The position numbers were made by a program, and so were the translations under genes. Under the pieces are notes generated by a model, which ran no database searches, had not been told where the DNA came from, and was given only the letters and a program-made list of their open reading frames with translations. This document shows positions 44,653 through 54,773 of a stretch of DNA of 64,000 nt, in pieces; within the stretch, counting starts at the first letter, position 1, and each line of letters opens with the position of its first letter. This stretch comes from Leptospira ryugenii (lineage in GTDB: Bacteria; Spirochaetota; Leptospiria; Leptospirales; Leptospiraceae): NCBI RefSeq assembly GCF_003114855.1, contig NZ_BFBB01000003.1:127077-191076 (forward strand), in the 5' to 3' direction.

Positions 44653-47600
44653 TTAACGTAAACTATGATGGATCTGGATCAACCTAGCGATTTCAGTTCC
44701 GATCAAATTTGGCATAGAATAAAAATTGTCGGCTGTAATCTGCAGAGAGTCAGTAAAGAGGTGCTCTGCAATGTAACGTGAGCCTAATCCTACACCTAGA
44801 ATCACATAGTTTTTTTCTTGGTTTTTAAGTACAGCTTCTTTTAGCTTCCGATTTTCAAAGGAAGCAATTTCATTTTCAATCTTTTCCTTTGCTCTCTGTC
44901 CTCTAAAGTCAGAAAGCAGAACCAAAATCCTAGTTTGGGCATCTGGAGAAAAATAATTCTCACAATTTGACAGAAGTTGGTATTCAGGAACAGAATCTCC
45001 ATGCCAATTCTTGCAAAGAAGACTAAAGATTTCTTCTTCTTTTGCAGAAGAATATTCTTCATCTGCTCGTTTCAAATTAAATAAATCAATTGTATCTTTC
45101 GAATTTTTGATATCGCAAAATGTAAAGACATTGGTTGAAATATCATGTCCTTCTAAAACATCAAGGCTAACTAGAAGTGCACTTAACATAGCAATCGAGT
45201 ATTCAAAATTAAAAATCCTTCTACACTTGCTCAGTAAAAAAGTAACCTCAACGCCTTTGAGTTTCTCTTCATTTTTTTGGATGATAGTCTTATCAAATAT
45301 TTTACTATCTCCTTTTCCACTTCTGTACGAAATGTATTTTCTTGCATCAACTCTTGAGCCCTCATTCTTGTACATTCTCTGTATATCCACTTCTGGATCA
45401 AATAGCTGTTCTAAATTGAGTTCTACTTCTTCTAATTCCTTTCCAAATACTTGTTTGAATTCATCCAAGCCGACTAATATTGAATAATCCCAAAGTAAGC
45501 GTCTTTTCTTCAGAAACTGTTTGTAGAGTTCTTCCGTGCGGTATCCCCAAGCGCCACCTCCGGCCCCAGGCTCCCCTTGCCCCATATTTCCTTGGGTGTC
45601 TTGTCCATACCAAGCGTCAGGTCCTTCCTTGGTTCTACCACCTGTCTCCGGTGTATCGATTTCAATACCGCGTTTTACTTCAGAACCTGAATTGAGTTTT
45701 TTTGCTTCGCCGGTGAGTGGATCCCTTTTGTGCATTTCGGGATCCCACCATTTTTTTTTCTCTAGGCTAGTTTCTACCGTAAAAGTTTTTTTTTTCTCTT
45801 CGATTTCTTCGAAGAGTTCTGAAACTAACTCGATTCCAGAGAGCATCCCTTCTAATAGTCGTTCTACTTCTGCTCTCTCTTTTGGATCGCTAATCTGGTT
45901 GGAATAATATATCTTTCCACCGCGGAGAGCGACAGACTTTACATCTTTTTCATTGTATCGATAGATATGATTTTTCCATTTGATTAGGTTTGAGAGGCCA
46001 AATCGATAAGCCTGCAAGTTTGCAGAACCAATGGTACGTTTCTCCGACAAATCTTTGATCTTTGTATGAAATTTCGCAATCGCTGATGGTAATACGCCAG
46101 AGGGAAGGTAAAAAGAGATAATCTCTTCAATGACCTTAGGATCTTCCAATTCCGGAAACAAAATTGGTGTAAAGCGATTTCGAAAGGCACGCGAGATGGT
46201 AGTCGTACTCTTAGAATTTCGAAATGTCTTCATTCCGAATACGATGGATGTATCTCGTAAAGAAATCGGAAGTGTTTCCCCAGCCTCAGGAGGAAGAGCT
46301 AAGGAACGCGCATCGTCAGTAAGCATATTCATTTTTTCTACGAGCTCTGCTCCTGCAGACTCCAAACCAGAAATCAAAATCACTCGCCCGGATCTTATAG
46401 CACGCGTTAAGGGACCATCCACCCAATTTACAGTTGATTCACCGTTTTCATGCAGAGGTTTGAGTGCACCTACCACATCGGATGTGTGCATCCCCTTCGA
46501 CAACATGACAGACTCTACAGGAATGCCAGTAATCTCTGTGATGAGTGGAAGGAACTCCTGCGGGTCTTGGTCTTCTCTATATTCAATGAGGATGTTTTCT
46601 TTTGCTTGGATCGCTGTAAACACCTGGTCTAAAAAATGCAAAATAGGCTCTGGGCTAGGATACTCTGCAAATAGTTGCATCGTTTTCTTTTCTTCCCAGG
46701 TTGGAATTTCTTTATCATTCCAAAAGATTTTGGATCCTTGCACGTATCCTTTAGCCGGGAAGACTTTATAAGGGAGTCCAAACTCTGACTCAATTAAATC
46801 TTTTTGTAAGATTCTATCTTCCTTTTTACGGAAGGGTTCTTGGAAGAGGTGCATTGCTTCTCTTATTTGGATTGATTGCTCATTGCCACCAAACAAACGC
46901 AGTCGATTGCAATATTTTTGTAAAGTTCTTAAATTGAAATGGTATTTTTCTAAGTCCCCTTTTCCAATCTCGCCACGTTTGATGCGATTTTCTGATTCAA
47001 GAGTAACTTTGATGATTTTTCTCAATGCCTCCTCAGGCAATTCTACGTAAAGACGCTTAAGAATAAAAAACATCTCATCCGCAGAATATGGGTCTACATA
47101 AACAATAGCAAAGTGTTTGGTGATGTCATGAGGGAGTGGCTTTCTTCCTTCAAATCCTTCGCTTGGATTTTGAGTTCCCACAAACCAAAAGCCAGTCTTT
47201 GCAGCGATACGCTCTCCACTGCCTTCCAAAAGATCTAGGTATTGGTTTTCATAAACACTTGAAAATCGTTTGATGATATTGGGTGCACAGAGATTCATCT
47301 CATCCGCGACAAAACTCAAACCCTCTGACAGAGCCAAAGAAAGGGGCCCATTTGACCAAGTAAATCCCTTGCCGTCCAAGAGAATGCGATAGGAGCCAAT
47401 TAGGTCTTCAGGTAAGGTATCTTCATTAAAACTGAACCGAAGTGTAGGATGGTTTCTTTTGGAATTGATATAGTAAATAAGAGCATTTTTCCCTACACCG
47501 GCATCCCCGACTAGAATGACCGGGATGCCTTCCAGCATTGGGTAGAGAATCTTTTGCAAGGTGGAAAGGACTGAGTCCGTTTCTACTAACTTAGAAGGAA

Positions 47601-47667
47601 ACACCGGAAAAGAGGACTTGTTCGGAAGAACAGGAACTTTGACGGAAGCAATCGTTACAAATTCCAT
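44653..47667 (-). CDS. midasin-like protein: two AAA+ modules and a C-terminal VWA-like domain
   Basis: 1004 residues, no signal. AAA module 1 (about 30-300) resembles AAA_5/MoxR: Walker A GDAGVGKN at 54-61 (Asn where S/T is usual), Walker [13 protein letters not shown] at 119-130, sensor 1 [13 protein letters not shown]. Module 2 (about 370-570) has lost Walker A and has [10 protein letters not shown] in place of Walker B, but keeps an arginine-finger-like [14 protein letters not shown] Gly-rich linker follows (about 690-735, [15 protein letters not shown]). The C-terminal 200 residues look VWA-like ([27 protein letters not shown]), but the MIDAS D-x-S-x-S is replaced by LLSKC. Order matches midasin/Rea1 and MoxR-VWA systems fused in one chain. 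Confidence 0.7.
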   Translation of the reverse strand: MEFVTIASVKVPVLPNKSSFPVFPSKLVETDSVLSTLQKILYPMLEGIPVILVGDAGVGKNALIYYINSKRNHPTLRFSFNEDTLPEDLIGSYRILLDGKGFTWSNGPLSLALSEGLSFVADEMNLCAPNIIKRFSSVYENQYLDLLEGSGERIAAKTGFWFVGTQNPSEGFEGRKPLPHDITKHFAIVYVDPYSADEMFFILKRLYVELPEEALRKIIKVTLESENRIKRGEIGKGDLEKYHFNLRTLQKYCNRLRLFGGNEQSIQIREAMHLFQEPFRKKEDRILQKDLIESEFGLPYKVFPAKGYVQGSKIFWNDKEIPTWEEKKTMQLFAEYPSPEPILHFLDQVFTAIQAKENILIEYREDQDPQEFLPLITEITGIPVESVMLSKGMHTSDVVGALKPLHENGESTVNWVDGPLTRAIRSGRVILISGLESAGAELVEKMNMLTDDARSLALPPEAGETLPISLRDTSIVFGMKTFRNSKSTTTISRAFRNRFTPILFPELEDPKVIEEIISFYLPSGVLPSAIAKFHTKIKDLSEKRTIGSANLQAYRFGLSNLIKWKNHIYRYNEKDVKSVALRGGKIYYSNQISDPKERAEVERLLEGMLSGIELVSELFEEIEEKKKTFTVETSLEKKKWWDPEMHKRDPLTGEAKKLNSGSEVKRGIEIDTPETGGRTKEGPDAWYGQDTQGNMGQGEPGAGGGAWGYRTEELYKQFLKKRRLLWDYSILVGLDEFKQVFGKELEEVELNLEQLFDPEVDIQRMYKNEGSRVDARKYISYRSGKGDSKIFDKTIIQKNEEKLKGVEVTFLLSKCRRIFNFEYSIAMLSALLVSLDVLEGHDISTNVFTFCDIKNSKDTIDLFNLKRADEEYSSAKEEEIFSLLCKNWHGDSVPEYQLLSNCENYFSPDAQTRILVLLSDFRGQRAKEKIENEIASFENRKLKEAVLKNQEKNYVILGVGLGSRYIAEHLFTDSLQITADNFYSMPNLIGTEIARLIQIHHSLR

Positions 47668-47748
47668 ATTGCTTCAGCTTTTTGGGCTTTTCTATGCTGT
47701 AAACCAAATTCTATTGACCCAAATTCCCTCTAAAATTCAATTCAAAGT

Positions 47749-48843
47749 ATGGAATTTGCAACTAGAATGAATGGGATGGATTCATCTCCGATCCGAAAGG
47801 CCTTTGAATTAGCTAGAACCATTGAAAATCCAATCAATTTGTCGATTGGACAACCACATTTCCCCTGCCCACCAAACATAATTGAGGCGATGAACCGAGC
47901 AGCAATCGATGGTAAAACAGCATATACACTGACTGCTGGCATACCGGAGTTAAAAGAGGCAATGGCTGAAAAATACCAGATCCAAAACGGAATCGAATAT
48001 GCAAAACCAGATAGAATCCTTGTAACCTCTGGAATTTCCTCTGCTCTCTTTCTTCTGTTTAATGCTCTGGTAAATCCAGGTGACGACTGTTTAGTGGTTT
48101 CGCCTTACTTTTTAATGTATCCCTCCATGTTAAAATTTTATGGAGCAAATCTACTCACAGTTGATGAATCTTTTACATCAGAAGAGCTTTCTGTTTTTAG
48201 TTCCAAAAAATTGAAACTCATCATCTACTCAAATCCGTCAAACCCTACTGGCAAAGTACTTTCAAAAGAACAACTAAGAGGGCTAGCCAATCTTGCAGAA
48301 AAGACAGGTGCTTATCTTATAAGCGATGAGATCTATGAGTTGTTTGATTATGATAAACAATTCTATAGCATAGGAAAAGAATATGAAAAAACAATCACCT
48401 TAACGGGTTTTTCTAAAACTTACAACATGACTGGTTTACGATTGGCTACCATTTTAGCAGATGAAGTGGTTATTAAAACTTTGACTACATTACAACAATA
48501 TACCGTAGTTTGCGCACCATCGATTACACAATGGGCGGGCATAGAGGCCTTAAAAACAGATATGAGTTCTTATATACAAGACTACCGAGAAAAAAGAGAT
48601 TTTGTATATGATTCCTTAAAGGCTCATTACGAAATCCAAAAATCTGGTGGAGCTTTTTATTTCTTTTTTAAGGTCAAAGACACAGATGAAGAGTTCTTAC
48701 AAAAAGCTGTCAAAAAGAAATTAATCCTTGTGCCAGGTTATATTTTTTCTCCTAGCAAACACCATATGCGGCTTTCTTTTGCTACAGATTGGGATAACTT
48801 AAAAAGAGGAATGAAGGCTCTTGTTGAACTAGCCAGTGAATAG
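47749..48843 (+). CDS. class I/II aminotransferase
   Basis: 364 residues, fold type I PLP aminotransferase. Signatures are INLSIGQPHFPCPPNI, AYTLTAGIPELKEAMAEKY, YSNPSNPTGKVLSKEQL, SDEIYELFDYD and the PLP lysine K223 in TLTGFSKTYNMTGLRLA. Late motifs AFYFFFKVKD and HMRLSFATDWDNL fit the aspartate/aromatic aminotransferase subgroup; the exact substrate is unclear. It is divergent from the midasin-like gene (81 bp) and its stop directly abuts the ATG of the prepilin peptidase (TAGATG). Confidence 0.88.
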   Translation: MEFATRMNGMDSSPIRKAFELARTIENPINLSIGQPHFPCPPNIIEAMNRAAIDGKTAYTLTAGIPELKEAMAEKYQIQNGIEYAKPDRILVTSGISSALFLLFNALVNPGDDCLVVSPYFLMYPSMLKFYGANLLTVDESFTSEELSVFSSKKLKLIIYSNPSNPTGKVLSKEQLRGLANLAEKTGAYLISDEIYELFDYDKQFYSIGKEYEKTITLTGFSKTYNMTGLRLATILADEVVIKTLTTLQQYTVVCAPSITQWAGIEALKTDMSSYIQDYREKRDFVYDSLKAHYEIQKSGGAFYFFFKVKDTDEEFLQKAVKKKLILVPGYIFSPSKHHMRLSFATDWDNLKRGMKALVELASE

Positions 48844-49665
48844 ATGACAGAATCTTTCTACTTACTTCTATTCTTCTTTGGTGCGTCCTTGGGTAGTTTT
48901 TATATCACGACCGCAGAACGTGTTCTTCTCTTTTTTTATGGAAGGAGGAGAAAAGAAGGCTCAACTCTAAATCGGTTTTTATTGCTCTTTACTGAACCAA
49001 GCCATTGCAATCATTGTGGCAAAACATTAAAATCATATTCCTTACTTCCCATCCTAGGTTATATCTTCCAAAAGGGGAAGTGCACCTTCTGCAAAAAGCA
49101 AATCTCTTGGCTTTATCCCACATCAGAACTGTTATTTGGACTAACAACTCCGCTTGCTTTTGCTCTAACAAACTCTATACTATTTACGATTTTTTTTCCC
49201 ATTTTACTAGGACATCTGCTCATCTCTATTTATACCGATGCGAATTTTTTTTCTTTGGATTATGAGAACTTACCTTTCATCGCAATTGCTGGCATCTTAT
49301 GTAATTACGGAATGACTGATACATGGCCAACCTCGGAGGACTTCTATGTTTTTCTGGGATTTTTGGTATTTTATCTCCTTCTCTACTTCCTAGTTAAGCA
49401 AGGTATGGGACTCGGTGATGTATTGTTTGCACCTTGCTTTGCATTTTTGGCTGGCCATCCATTCTGGTTATTTTTTCTAAACGCGGCTTATATGTTAGCT
49501 CTCGCAGTGACATTTATCACTCGGAAACGAGGAGAAACTCTCAAGAAAAAACCAATTCCGATGGGAGTTTATTTTTCAATAGCTCTCTTCTTTACATTTA
49601 TTGCAAAAATACTATTCTACATTTATGGTTTGGACAACTTTGTGGAGGTGCCAGATGAATCGTGA
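48844..49665 (+). CDS. type IV prepilin peptidase (A24 family)
   Basis: 273 residues, polytopic. The N-terminal FGASLGSFYITTAERVL and a zinc-type pair CNHCGK ... CTFCKK are typical of the methyltransferase half. The peptidase Asp residues fit LISIYTDANFFSLDYENLP and the GMGLGDVLFAP motif. It cleaves type IV prepilins or type II secretion pseudopilins at the inner membrane. No pilin gene is nearby. It directly follows the aminotransferase and overlaps pdxH by 11 bases. Confidence 0.88.
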   Translation: MTESFYLLLFFFGASLGSFYITTAERVLLFFYGRRRKEGSTLNRFLLLFTEPSHCNHCGKTLKSYSLLPILGYIFQKGKCTFCKKQISWLYPTSELLFGLTTPLAFALTNSILFTIFFPILLGHLLISIYTDANFFSLDYENLPFIAIAGILCNYGMTDTWPTSEDFYVFLGFLVFYLLLYFLVKQGMGLGDVLFAPCFAFLAGHPFWLFFLNAAYMLALAVTFITRKRGETLKKKPIPMGVYFSIALFFTFIAKILFYIYGLDNFVEVPDES

Positions 49666-50296
49666 TTTAAAGGATATGAGAAAATCATATGAGAAGTATA
49701 GCTTACTCGAATCAGAAGCGAGTGCTGATCCGTTAGAATTATTTCATGCCTGGTTTGCACTTGCCGAGGAAGAAGGCATCGAGGAGCCAAATGCTATGTT
49801 TCTTGCTACAGTAGATACAGAGGGACAACCCTCAGGAAGAGTTGTTTTACTGAAAGAAATTCGAGAGGGTGGCTTTGTGTTTTTTACCAATTACCAGTCG
49901 CGGAAGGGAAAAGACATCCAACACAATCAAAAGGTAGCACTTACCTTTTTCTGGCACAGCCAAGAGAGACAAATCCGTATTGAAGGAACTGCTGGAAAAA
50001 AGGACGAAAGCTATGCCAGAAATTACTTTGCTAAAAGACCGCGCGTCTCACAATTGGGTGCATTAAGTTCAAAACAAAGTGAAGTTGTCCCGGACCGCAC
50101 ATTTTTGGAAACTGAGTTTGAACGACTCGAAACCCTTTACGAGGGTAAAGAAATACCGATGCCAGAAGATTGGGGTGCCTATATCGTTTATCCGCATCGT
50201 TTAGAGTTTTGGCAAGGTAGACAAGGACGGCTACATGACCGTCTCCTATACACAAAAAACAACGGCATCTGGGAAAGATGCCGCCTAAGTCCATAA
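49655..50296 (+). CDS. pdxH: pyridoxamine/pyridoxine 5'-phosphate oxidase
   Basis: 213 residues from ATG 49655, chosen for the GGAGG eight bases upstream; the frame is open earlier inside the prepilin peptidase gene. It makes pyridoxal phosphate with FMN. Motifs are NAMFLATVDTEGQPSGRVVL, GGFVFFTNYQSRKG, SQERQIRIEG, RVSQLGALSSKQSEVV and the C-terminal WGAYIVYPHRLEFWQGRQGR with RLHDRLLY. The upstream aminotransferase uses the cofactor. It ends next to the stop of the convergent ribBA. Confidence 0.94.
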   Translation: MNRDLKDMRKSYEKYSLLESEASADPLELFHAWFALAEEEGIEEPNAMFLATVDTEGQPSGRVVLLKEIREGGFVFFTNYQSRKGKDIQHNQKVALTFFWHSQERQIRIEGTAGKKDESYARNYFAKRPRVSQLGALSSKQSEVVPDRTFLETEFERLETLYEGKEIPMPEDWGAYIVYPHRLEFWQGRQGRLHDRLLYTKNNGIWERCRLSP

Positions 50297-51508
50297 TCAG
50301 TGTAAATTTAAATTTAACATATGGCCTAGTTTACTTTTTTTTGTAAAAAGATACCGGGCATTGCCTTCTATCGGTTCGATTTCAATCGGAATCCTTTCCG
50401 TTACGTGCAGATCGTACCCTTCTAAGCCAACAATTTTACGCGGATTATTTGTGATAAGTTTCATTTGTTTCACACCTATATCACGTAAAATTTGCGCACC
50501 AATTCCGTAATCTCTTAAGTCTGGAGGAAAACCTAACTTTTCATTGGCTTCTACTGTATCGAGTCCAGATTCTTGCAAGGTATAGGCCTTTAATTTATTT
50601 ATGATACCAATCCCACGGCCTTCTTGGCGCATGTACAAGAGAATTCCGGACCCTTCTTTTTCAATCATCTTGAGTGCACTGTGTAACTGTGATCCACAAT
50701 CACATCTTTGCGAGAAAAACACATCACCAGTCAGACATTCGCTGTGAACACGTACCATCACTGCTTTCTCGGAAGCGATTTCTCCTTTGACGAGAGCTAT
50801 GTGGATCTTATCATCTATCAAAGTAGAGTATGCCTTGATTTTGAAATTTCCATACTCAGTAGGAAGATTTGCTTCTGCTTCCAAACGGATCAGTTGCTCT
50901 TTTTTCTGTCGGTAGCGGATTAAATCTTCTATGGTATATATATTTAATTTATGAATTTCTGCGAATTTTTCTAAGTCTCCAAGCCGCGCCATTGTTCCGT
51001 CATTATTTAAAATTTCACAGATAACCCCACTCGGGTATAAACCTGCTAACTTTGCTAAGTCGACAGCGGCTTCGGTATGTCCAGCCCTTCGGAGCACACC
51101 TCCTGCTACAGCCTGCAAAGGAAACATATGTCCCGGGCGAGCCAGGTCTTGCGGGCTCGTCTTGGGATCTAAGAGAACTTGCACCGTACGTGCTCGGTCG
51201 TGTGCAGAGATCCCTGTGGTCGCACCTTCCTTAGCATCAACGGAAACTGTAAAGGCAGTACCGTGTTTATCTCCGACGCTAATGTCATCCACCATACGCC
51301 CGAGACCAAGCTCCGAGAGCCTTTGTCTTTCCATAGGAACACAAATCAAGCCACGGCCATAGGTTGCCATAAAATTGATTTTTTCGGCATCGGCGAATTG
51401 GGAGGCACAGAGCAAATCACCCTCGTTCTCACGGTCCTCAGAATCGACAAGAATGATCATCCTGCCTTTTTTGATTTCTTCGATGGCTTCTTCTATCGGA
51501 CGAATCAT
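50297..51508 (-). CDS. ribBA: bifunctional DHBP synthase / GTP cyclohydrolase II
   Basis: 403 residues from ATG 51508 (AGAGGG upstream); a longer open frame to 51577 has no ribosome site. RibB half: [27 protein letters not shown] and [10 protein letters not shown]. RibA half: [20 protein letters not shown] with the zinc Cys triad, [17 protein letters not shown] and [14 protein letters not shown]. Both active halves look intact. It gives the two riboflavin precursors. ribE and ribD lie upstream on the same strand, but a plus-strand STAS gene is inserted between. Confidence 0.95.
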   Translation of the reverse strand: MIRPIEEAIEEIKKGRMIILVDSEDRENEGDLLCASQFADAEKINFMATYGRGLICVPMERQRLSELGLGRMVDDISVGDKHGTAFTVSVDAKEGATTGISAHDRARTVQVLLDPKTSPQDLARPGHMFPLQAVAGGVLRRAGHTEAAVDLAKLAGLYPSGVICEILNNDGTMARLGDLEKFAEIHKLNIYTIEDLIRYRQKKEQLIRLEAEANLPTEYGNFKIKAYSTLIDDKIHIALVKGEIASEKAVMVRVHSECLTGDVFFSQRCDCGSQLHSALKMIEKEGSGILLYMRQEGRGIGIINKLKAYTLQESGLDTVEANEKLGFPPDLRDYGIGAQILRDIGVKQMKLITNNPRKIVGLEGYDLHVTERIPIEIEPIEGNARYLFTKKSKLGHMLNLNLH

Positions 51509-51625
51509 TTTTTTCCCTCTATCTACTAAGACTGGAAACATGCATGGGATTAAAAGTAGAATCTCAAAGAAATTCATTGATTTTTAGAGAGGAATCTGTC
51601 TAATTTTCTAAAATCAAGAGGTAAA

Positions 51626-52006
51626 ATGGAACTCAAGTTAAACACTGCCGGAAAGATAAAGACGATTGAAATCTCAGGGAAATTTGATATTGAGTCTACG
51701 GAAGAATTTGAGTCTATTTTTGCCAAAGTCATTGAGCCAAATCCTACGGTTGTGGCCATCGAGATGAGTCGTTTGGACTATATTGATTCCTCTGGCATTG
51801 GCTCTCTCATAAAGAGTTTAAATCTGCTGAAGAGCAAAAAGGGGAAATTGATTTTAGTTGGGATGAAACCAATGATCCAAAACGTGTTTAAGCTTGCGAA
51901 GTTGGATATGTTCTTTGAAATTATGAACCCAAGTGATTTCCAAACACGTTTTTCAGGAGATGACGACGACTCAGATATTGATGATCTACTTAGGAAAACG
52001 AAGTGA
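51626..52006 (+). CDS. STAS-domain anti-sigma-factor antagonist
   Basis: 126 residues. STAS core with TIEISGKFDIESTEEFESIF, VAIEMSRLDYIDSSGIGSLI (phosphorylatable Ser at 55/56) and GKLILVGMKPMIQNVFKLAK, then an acidic tail with GDDDDSDIDD. Such proteins release sigma factors when dephosphorylated by PP2C phosphatases like the one at 32842-34587. It runs against the riboflavin genes and overlaps the 3' end of ribE by 21 bases. Confidence 0.92.
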   Translation: MELKLNTAGKIKTIEISGKFDIESTEEFESIFAKVIEPNPTVVAIEMSRLDYIDSSGIGSLIKSLNLLKSKKGKLILVGMKPMIQNVFKLAKLDMFFEIMNPSDFQTRFSGDDDDSDIDDLLRKTK

Positions 52007-52597
52007 CAAAAAGTTTTCTACATACTTCGCTAAAATATCCACCTCTATATTGACAAATTGTTTTTCTTGCCAAAAGCTAGCATTCGTTTTTTGTAATGTT
52101 TCCGGAATCAAAATGAGTTGGATTTGATTGTCTTTAACATCCACAACCGTTAAGCTTATGCCATCAATGGTCACACTTCCTTTTTTAACAAAATACTGAA
52201 TTAAGTCTTTGGGTATCTCAATCCAATACTCTTCCACTTCATCGGATTCAATAATCTTTTTGGATGTGATCTGTCCCATACCATCTACATGGCCCTGTAC
52301 CATATGTCCGCCGAAACGAAACCCTATGGACATCGCTCTCTCCAGATTTACAGTGCTTCCGAGATTGAGTCGAGAGAGATTGGTCAATTCTAAGGATTTA
52401 AATGAAGCATAAAATTGAAATAGATTCCCCTCTTCCTGGAACTCAGTTACGGTCATACAAGCTCCGTTTATGGAAATGCTATCTCCTTCCTTTATATCTG
52501 GATTTTCCCATTCAGTCGCAATAACAAATTGAATGCCAGAAGAGATCGGTTTGATCTCAATTACCTTTCCCAAAGTTTCTACAAGACCCGTAAACAT
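51986..52597 (-). CDS. ribE: riboflavin synthase, alpha subunit
   Basis: 203 residues with two lumazine-binding repeats. The N-terminus MFTGLVETLGKVIEIKP, SISINGACMTVTEF and LNLGSTVNLERAM form the first; GHMVQGHVDGMG, GSVTIDGISLTVVDV and IPETLQKTNA the second. It converts two molecules of dimethylribityl-lumazine into riboflavin. It starts 3 bp after the ribD stop. Confidence 0.95.
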   Translation of the reverse strand: MFTGLVETLGKVIEIKPISSGIQFVIATEWENPDIKEGDSISINGACMTVTEFQEEGNLFQFYASFKSLELTNLSRLNLGSTVNLERAMSIGFRFGGHMVQGHVDGMGQITSKKIIESDEVEEYWIEIPKDLIQYFVKKGSVTIDGISLTVVDVKDNQIQLILIPETLQKTNASFWQEKQFVNIEVDILAKYVENFLSLRFPK

Positions 52598-52600
52598 AAA

Positions 52601-53824
52601 CTATATCTCCCTTAATCTCCAAATGTCCTCTTGCACTTGGTATTCACTGACTTCTCGACCTGCCTCCATACCGGCAAAAACCTTTCCGCTTTCAAATTCT
52701 ATTTTACCTTGTATGGTCAAAATGCAATCTCCTGGCATGAGGTTCTCATGAAAAAATTCCCAAACGAAAGAACCAGCCTCACATAACAAGGTATTGATAC
52801 CTAATTCAGCAAGCCATTCTAAACAAACCGAGCCTTCTCTTCGTGAAAAATTTGGTATAGGAAACTCAGTTAACTCTGCCATTTGAGCATACTGTGGATG
52901 TAAATTTGCATCTTTCCCTAAAAATATAAAAATAACTTTTTGGGACGTATACTCCTCATTTAGACTTTTTTGTTTTCGCAAAAAAGAGTCTGAGAGTGTT
53001 TGGTTTTCGGAAATACAAAAAATCCGAAATGGTTGGTATTTCTTATGATTGGAGCTATGCTCTTGCAAGATCTCTTCTGAACAAAATTGAAACAAATCAT
53101 CGAGTAAACCCCGACCGGCTGAAAAAAAACTGTCTTTTATTTCATAAAACATCTGCTTTGCGGGATAAGCAGATACACTTTCTTCTAACCTAAAGTTCAA
53201 ACTAGGCTCATCCACACTAACGGTGTTCGGACCCACAAGAACGGCATCAAATTTTGCCCGTAGCATTTGAAGATACGGTCGACTTGCCTCGGAACTTATC
53301 GCCACCTGACGTGAATCAGTTGGGGCATAGTGGAAGGATGTTGTAAGGGCAGATTTAATCCAAATCCATGGCCTTTTCCTCTGGATGCGTTGGATGAAGC
53401 CAAACAAATAGGGATACGAAACTTTAGCCAATATTGGATTTAGTTTGGCTTGTATCCCAAGACTTTTATATGTATCCCAGTTTCCCGATTCAATGAGTGG
53501 ATTCGGATCTTTCCAACCAATCCAAAGCTCCTTGGGCCGAGCTTCCAAAATTAGGTCTCGGCATGGAGGAGTTCTCCCAAAATGTGTACAAGGCTCTAAG
53601 CTAACAATTGCTATATGATCTCCGACATTCTGAGACCAATTTTCATAAGCCTCTCTTTCTGCATGGTTTTTGCCAGTGGTTTGTGTGTGTGCCTGAGAAA
53701 GAATCTCCCCATTTGGGTTTGCAAGGACACAGGCCACGGGTGGGTTTGGAGAACTCATACCCATGGCTAAAAACGAAAGTTTTCTAATTTGGAGGAGGAT
53801 GTTTTTGAGGGCAGAACTCTCCAC
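52601..53824 (-). CDS. ribD: bifunctional riboflavin deaminase/reductase
   Basis: 407 residues. The deaminase half is intact: SSPNPPVACVLA, GKNHAEREAYEN and LEPCTHFGRTPPCRDLI with His and two Cys as zinc ligands. The reductase half is recognisable (KRPWIWIKSALTTSF, DAVLVGPNTVSVDEPSLNFR, LLCEAGSFVWEFF). The usual S-x-D-G motif after KSA is replaced by LTTSF, and the Gly-rich NADPH region is degenerate. The reductase function may thus be altered. secF ends 4 bp upstream and ribE starts 3 bp downstream. Confidence 0.9.
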   Translation of the reverse strand: MESSALKNILLQIRKLSFLAMGMSSPNPPVACVLANPNGEILSQAHTQTTGKNHAEREAYENWSQNVGDHIAIVSLEPCTHFGRTPPCRDLILEARPKELWIGWKDPNPLIESGNWDTYKSLGIQAKLNPILAKVSYPYLFGFIQRIQRKRPWIWIKSALTTSFHYAPTDSRQVAISSEASRPYLQMLRAKFDAVLVGPNTVSVDEPSLNFRLEESVSAYPAKQMFYEIKDSFFSAGRGLLDDLFQFCSEEILQEHSSNHKKYQPFRIFCISENQTLSDSFLRKQKSLNEEYTSQKVIFIFLGKDANLHPQYAQMAELTEFPIPNFSRREGSVCLEWLAELGINTLLCEAGSFVWEFFHENLMPGDCILTIQGKIEFESGKVFAGMEAGREVSEYQVQEDIWRLREI

Positions 53825-53828
53825 TTCT

Positions 53829-54773
53829 TTAGGCAGCGAGTTTTCTCTTTCTCCGAATCAGATCATAAATTTCTGAAATAGGCGCTGCGATGAAAATCGA
53901 GGAATAAGTTCCAACTACCACACCAAAAATTAAGATAATGGCAAAGTCATAAAGTTCCACAGCACCACCCACTAAAATTGCTACCACAGAAATCAGAGTC
54001 GTGAAGGAAGTATTGATTGTCCGACCTAATGTTTGTGAGATGGAAACATTGATAATATTCGAAAGGGATAGATTGTCCTTACCGTGGGAATTCTCTCGGA
54101 TTCGATCAAAGACAACGATTTTATCATTGATTGAGTAGCCTAAAAGGGTTAATAGAGCGGCAATCATAGGAACCGATGGTTTGATTTGGAAAAAGCCAAT
54201 CATCGCGAGAGTAAAGAGAATATCATGGATGAGGGCAATGGATGAGGCCAAAGCAAATTTAAATTGGGAGCGGTAGCTCAAATACAGAAGGATAATGGCC
54301 AAAGTTGTCAGCATTAAGGTTATCCCAGTTGAGGTTAACTCACCCCCAACAACAGCGCCCACTTGGTCGGCTGATAGAATATTCTTTTTCTCGAGTTGAA
54401 ACTCTTTTCGAAGTAATATCACAAAACGATCAATAGAAGAAGTTCCCAACTCTCTTTCCGCTTGGGGGATCTTTGAGTAGAGATCTTCAATGATCGGGAT
54501 GGAACCTAATCCGATATCCAATTGGTACATATTCTTTTCTTTTTCAAGTAGAATGATGACCGCTTCAATGTTAGACGATTTAAAGTAGCTCTCTAAATCA
54601 GAACGAGACTTGCCAGTAGGTAATTCTACAACTGTTCGCAAACCCCCATCGAAGTCCAAAGAGTGTGCAAAACCACCATGACGAACAAAGGTAAATACAA
54701 ATCCTAGTAGGATTAGAAGGAACGAAAGTGTAATGGTGAAATATTTGTACTTTGTATAATTTAAATTAAACAT
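53829..54773 (-). CDS. secF: protein translocase subunit SecF
   Basis: 314 residues from ATG 54773, which overlaps the secD stop by 8 bases. Six membrane segments. The periplasmic part carries SLDFDGGLRTVVELPTGKS, with the family D-x-x-GG. Motifs are LTSTGITLMLTTLAIILLYL, ALLTLLGYSINDKIVVFDRI and RTINTSFTTLISVVAILVGG. It works with SecD and YajC to drive late protein export using the proton gradient. Confidence 0.94.
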   Translation of the reverse strand: MFNLNYTKYKYFTITLSFLLILLGFVFTFVRHGGFAHSLDFDGGLRTVVELPTGKSRSDLESYFKSSNIEAVIILLEKEKNMYQLDIGLGSIPIIEDLYSKIPQAERELGTSSIDRFVILLRKEFQLEKKNILSADQVGAVVGGELTSTGITLMLTTLAIILLYLSYRSQFKFALASSIALIHDILFTLAMIGFFQIKPSVPMIAALLTLLGYSINDKIVVFDRIRENSHGKDNLSLSNIINVSISQTLGRTINTSFTTLISVVAILVGGAVELYDFAIILIFGVVVGTYSSIFIAAPISEIYDLIRRKRKLAA

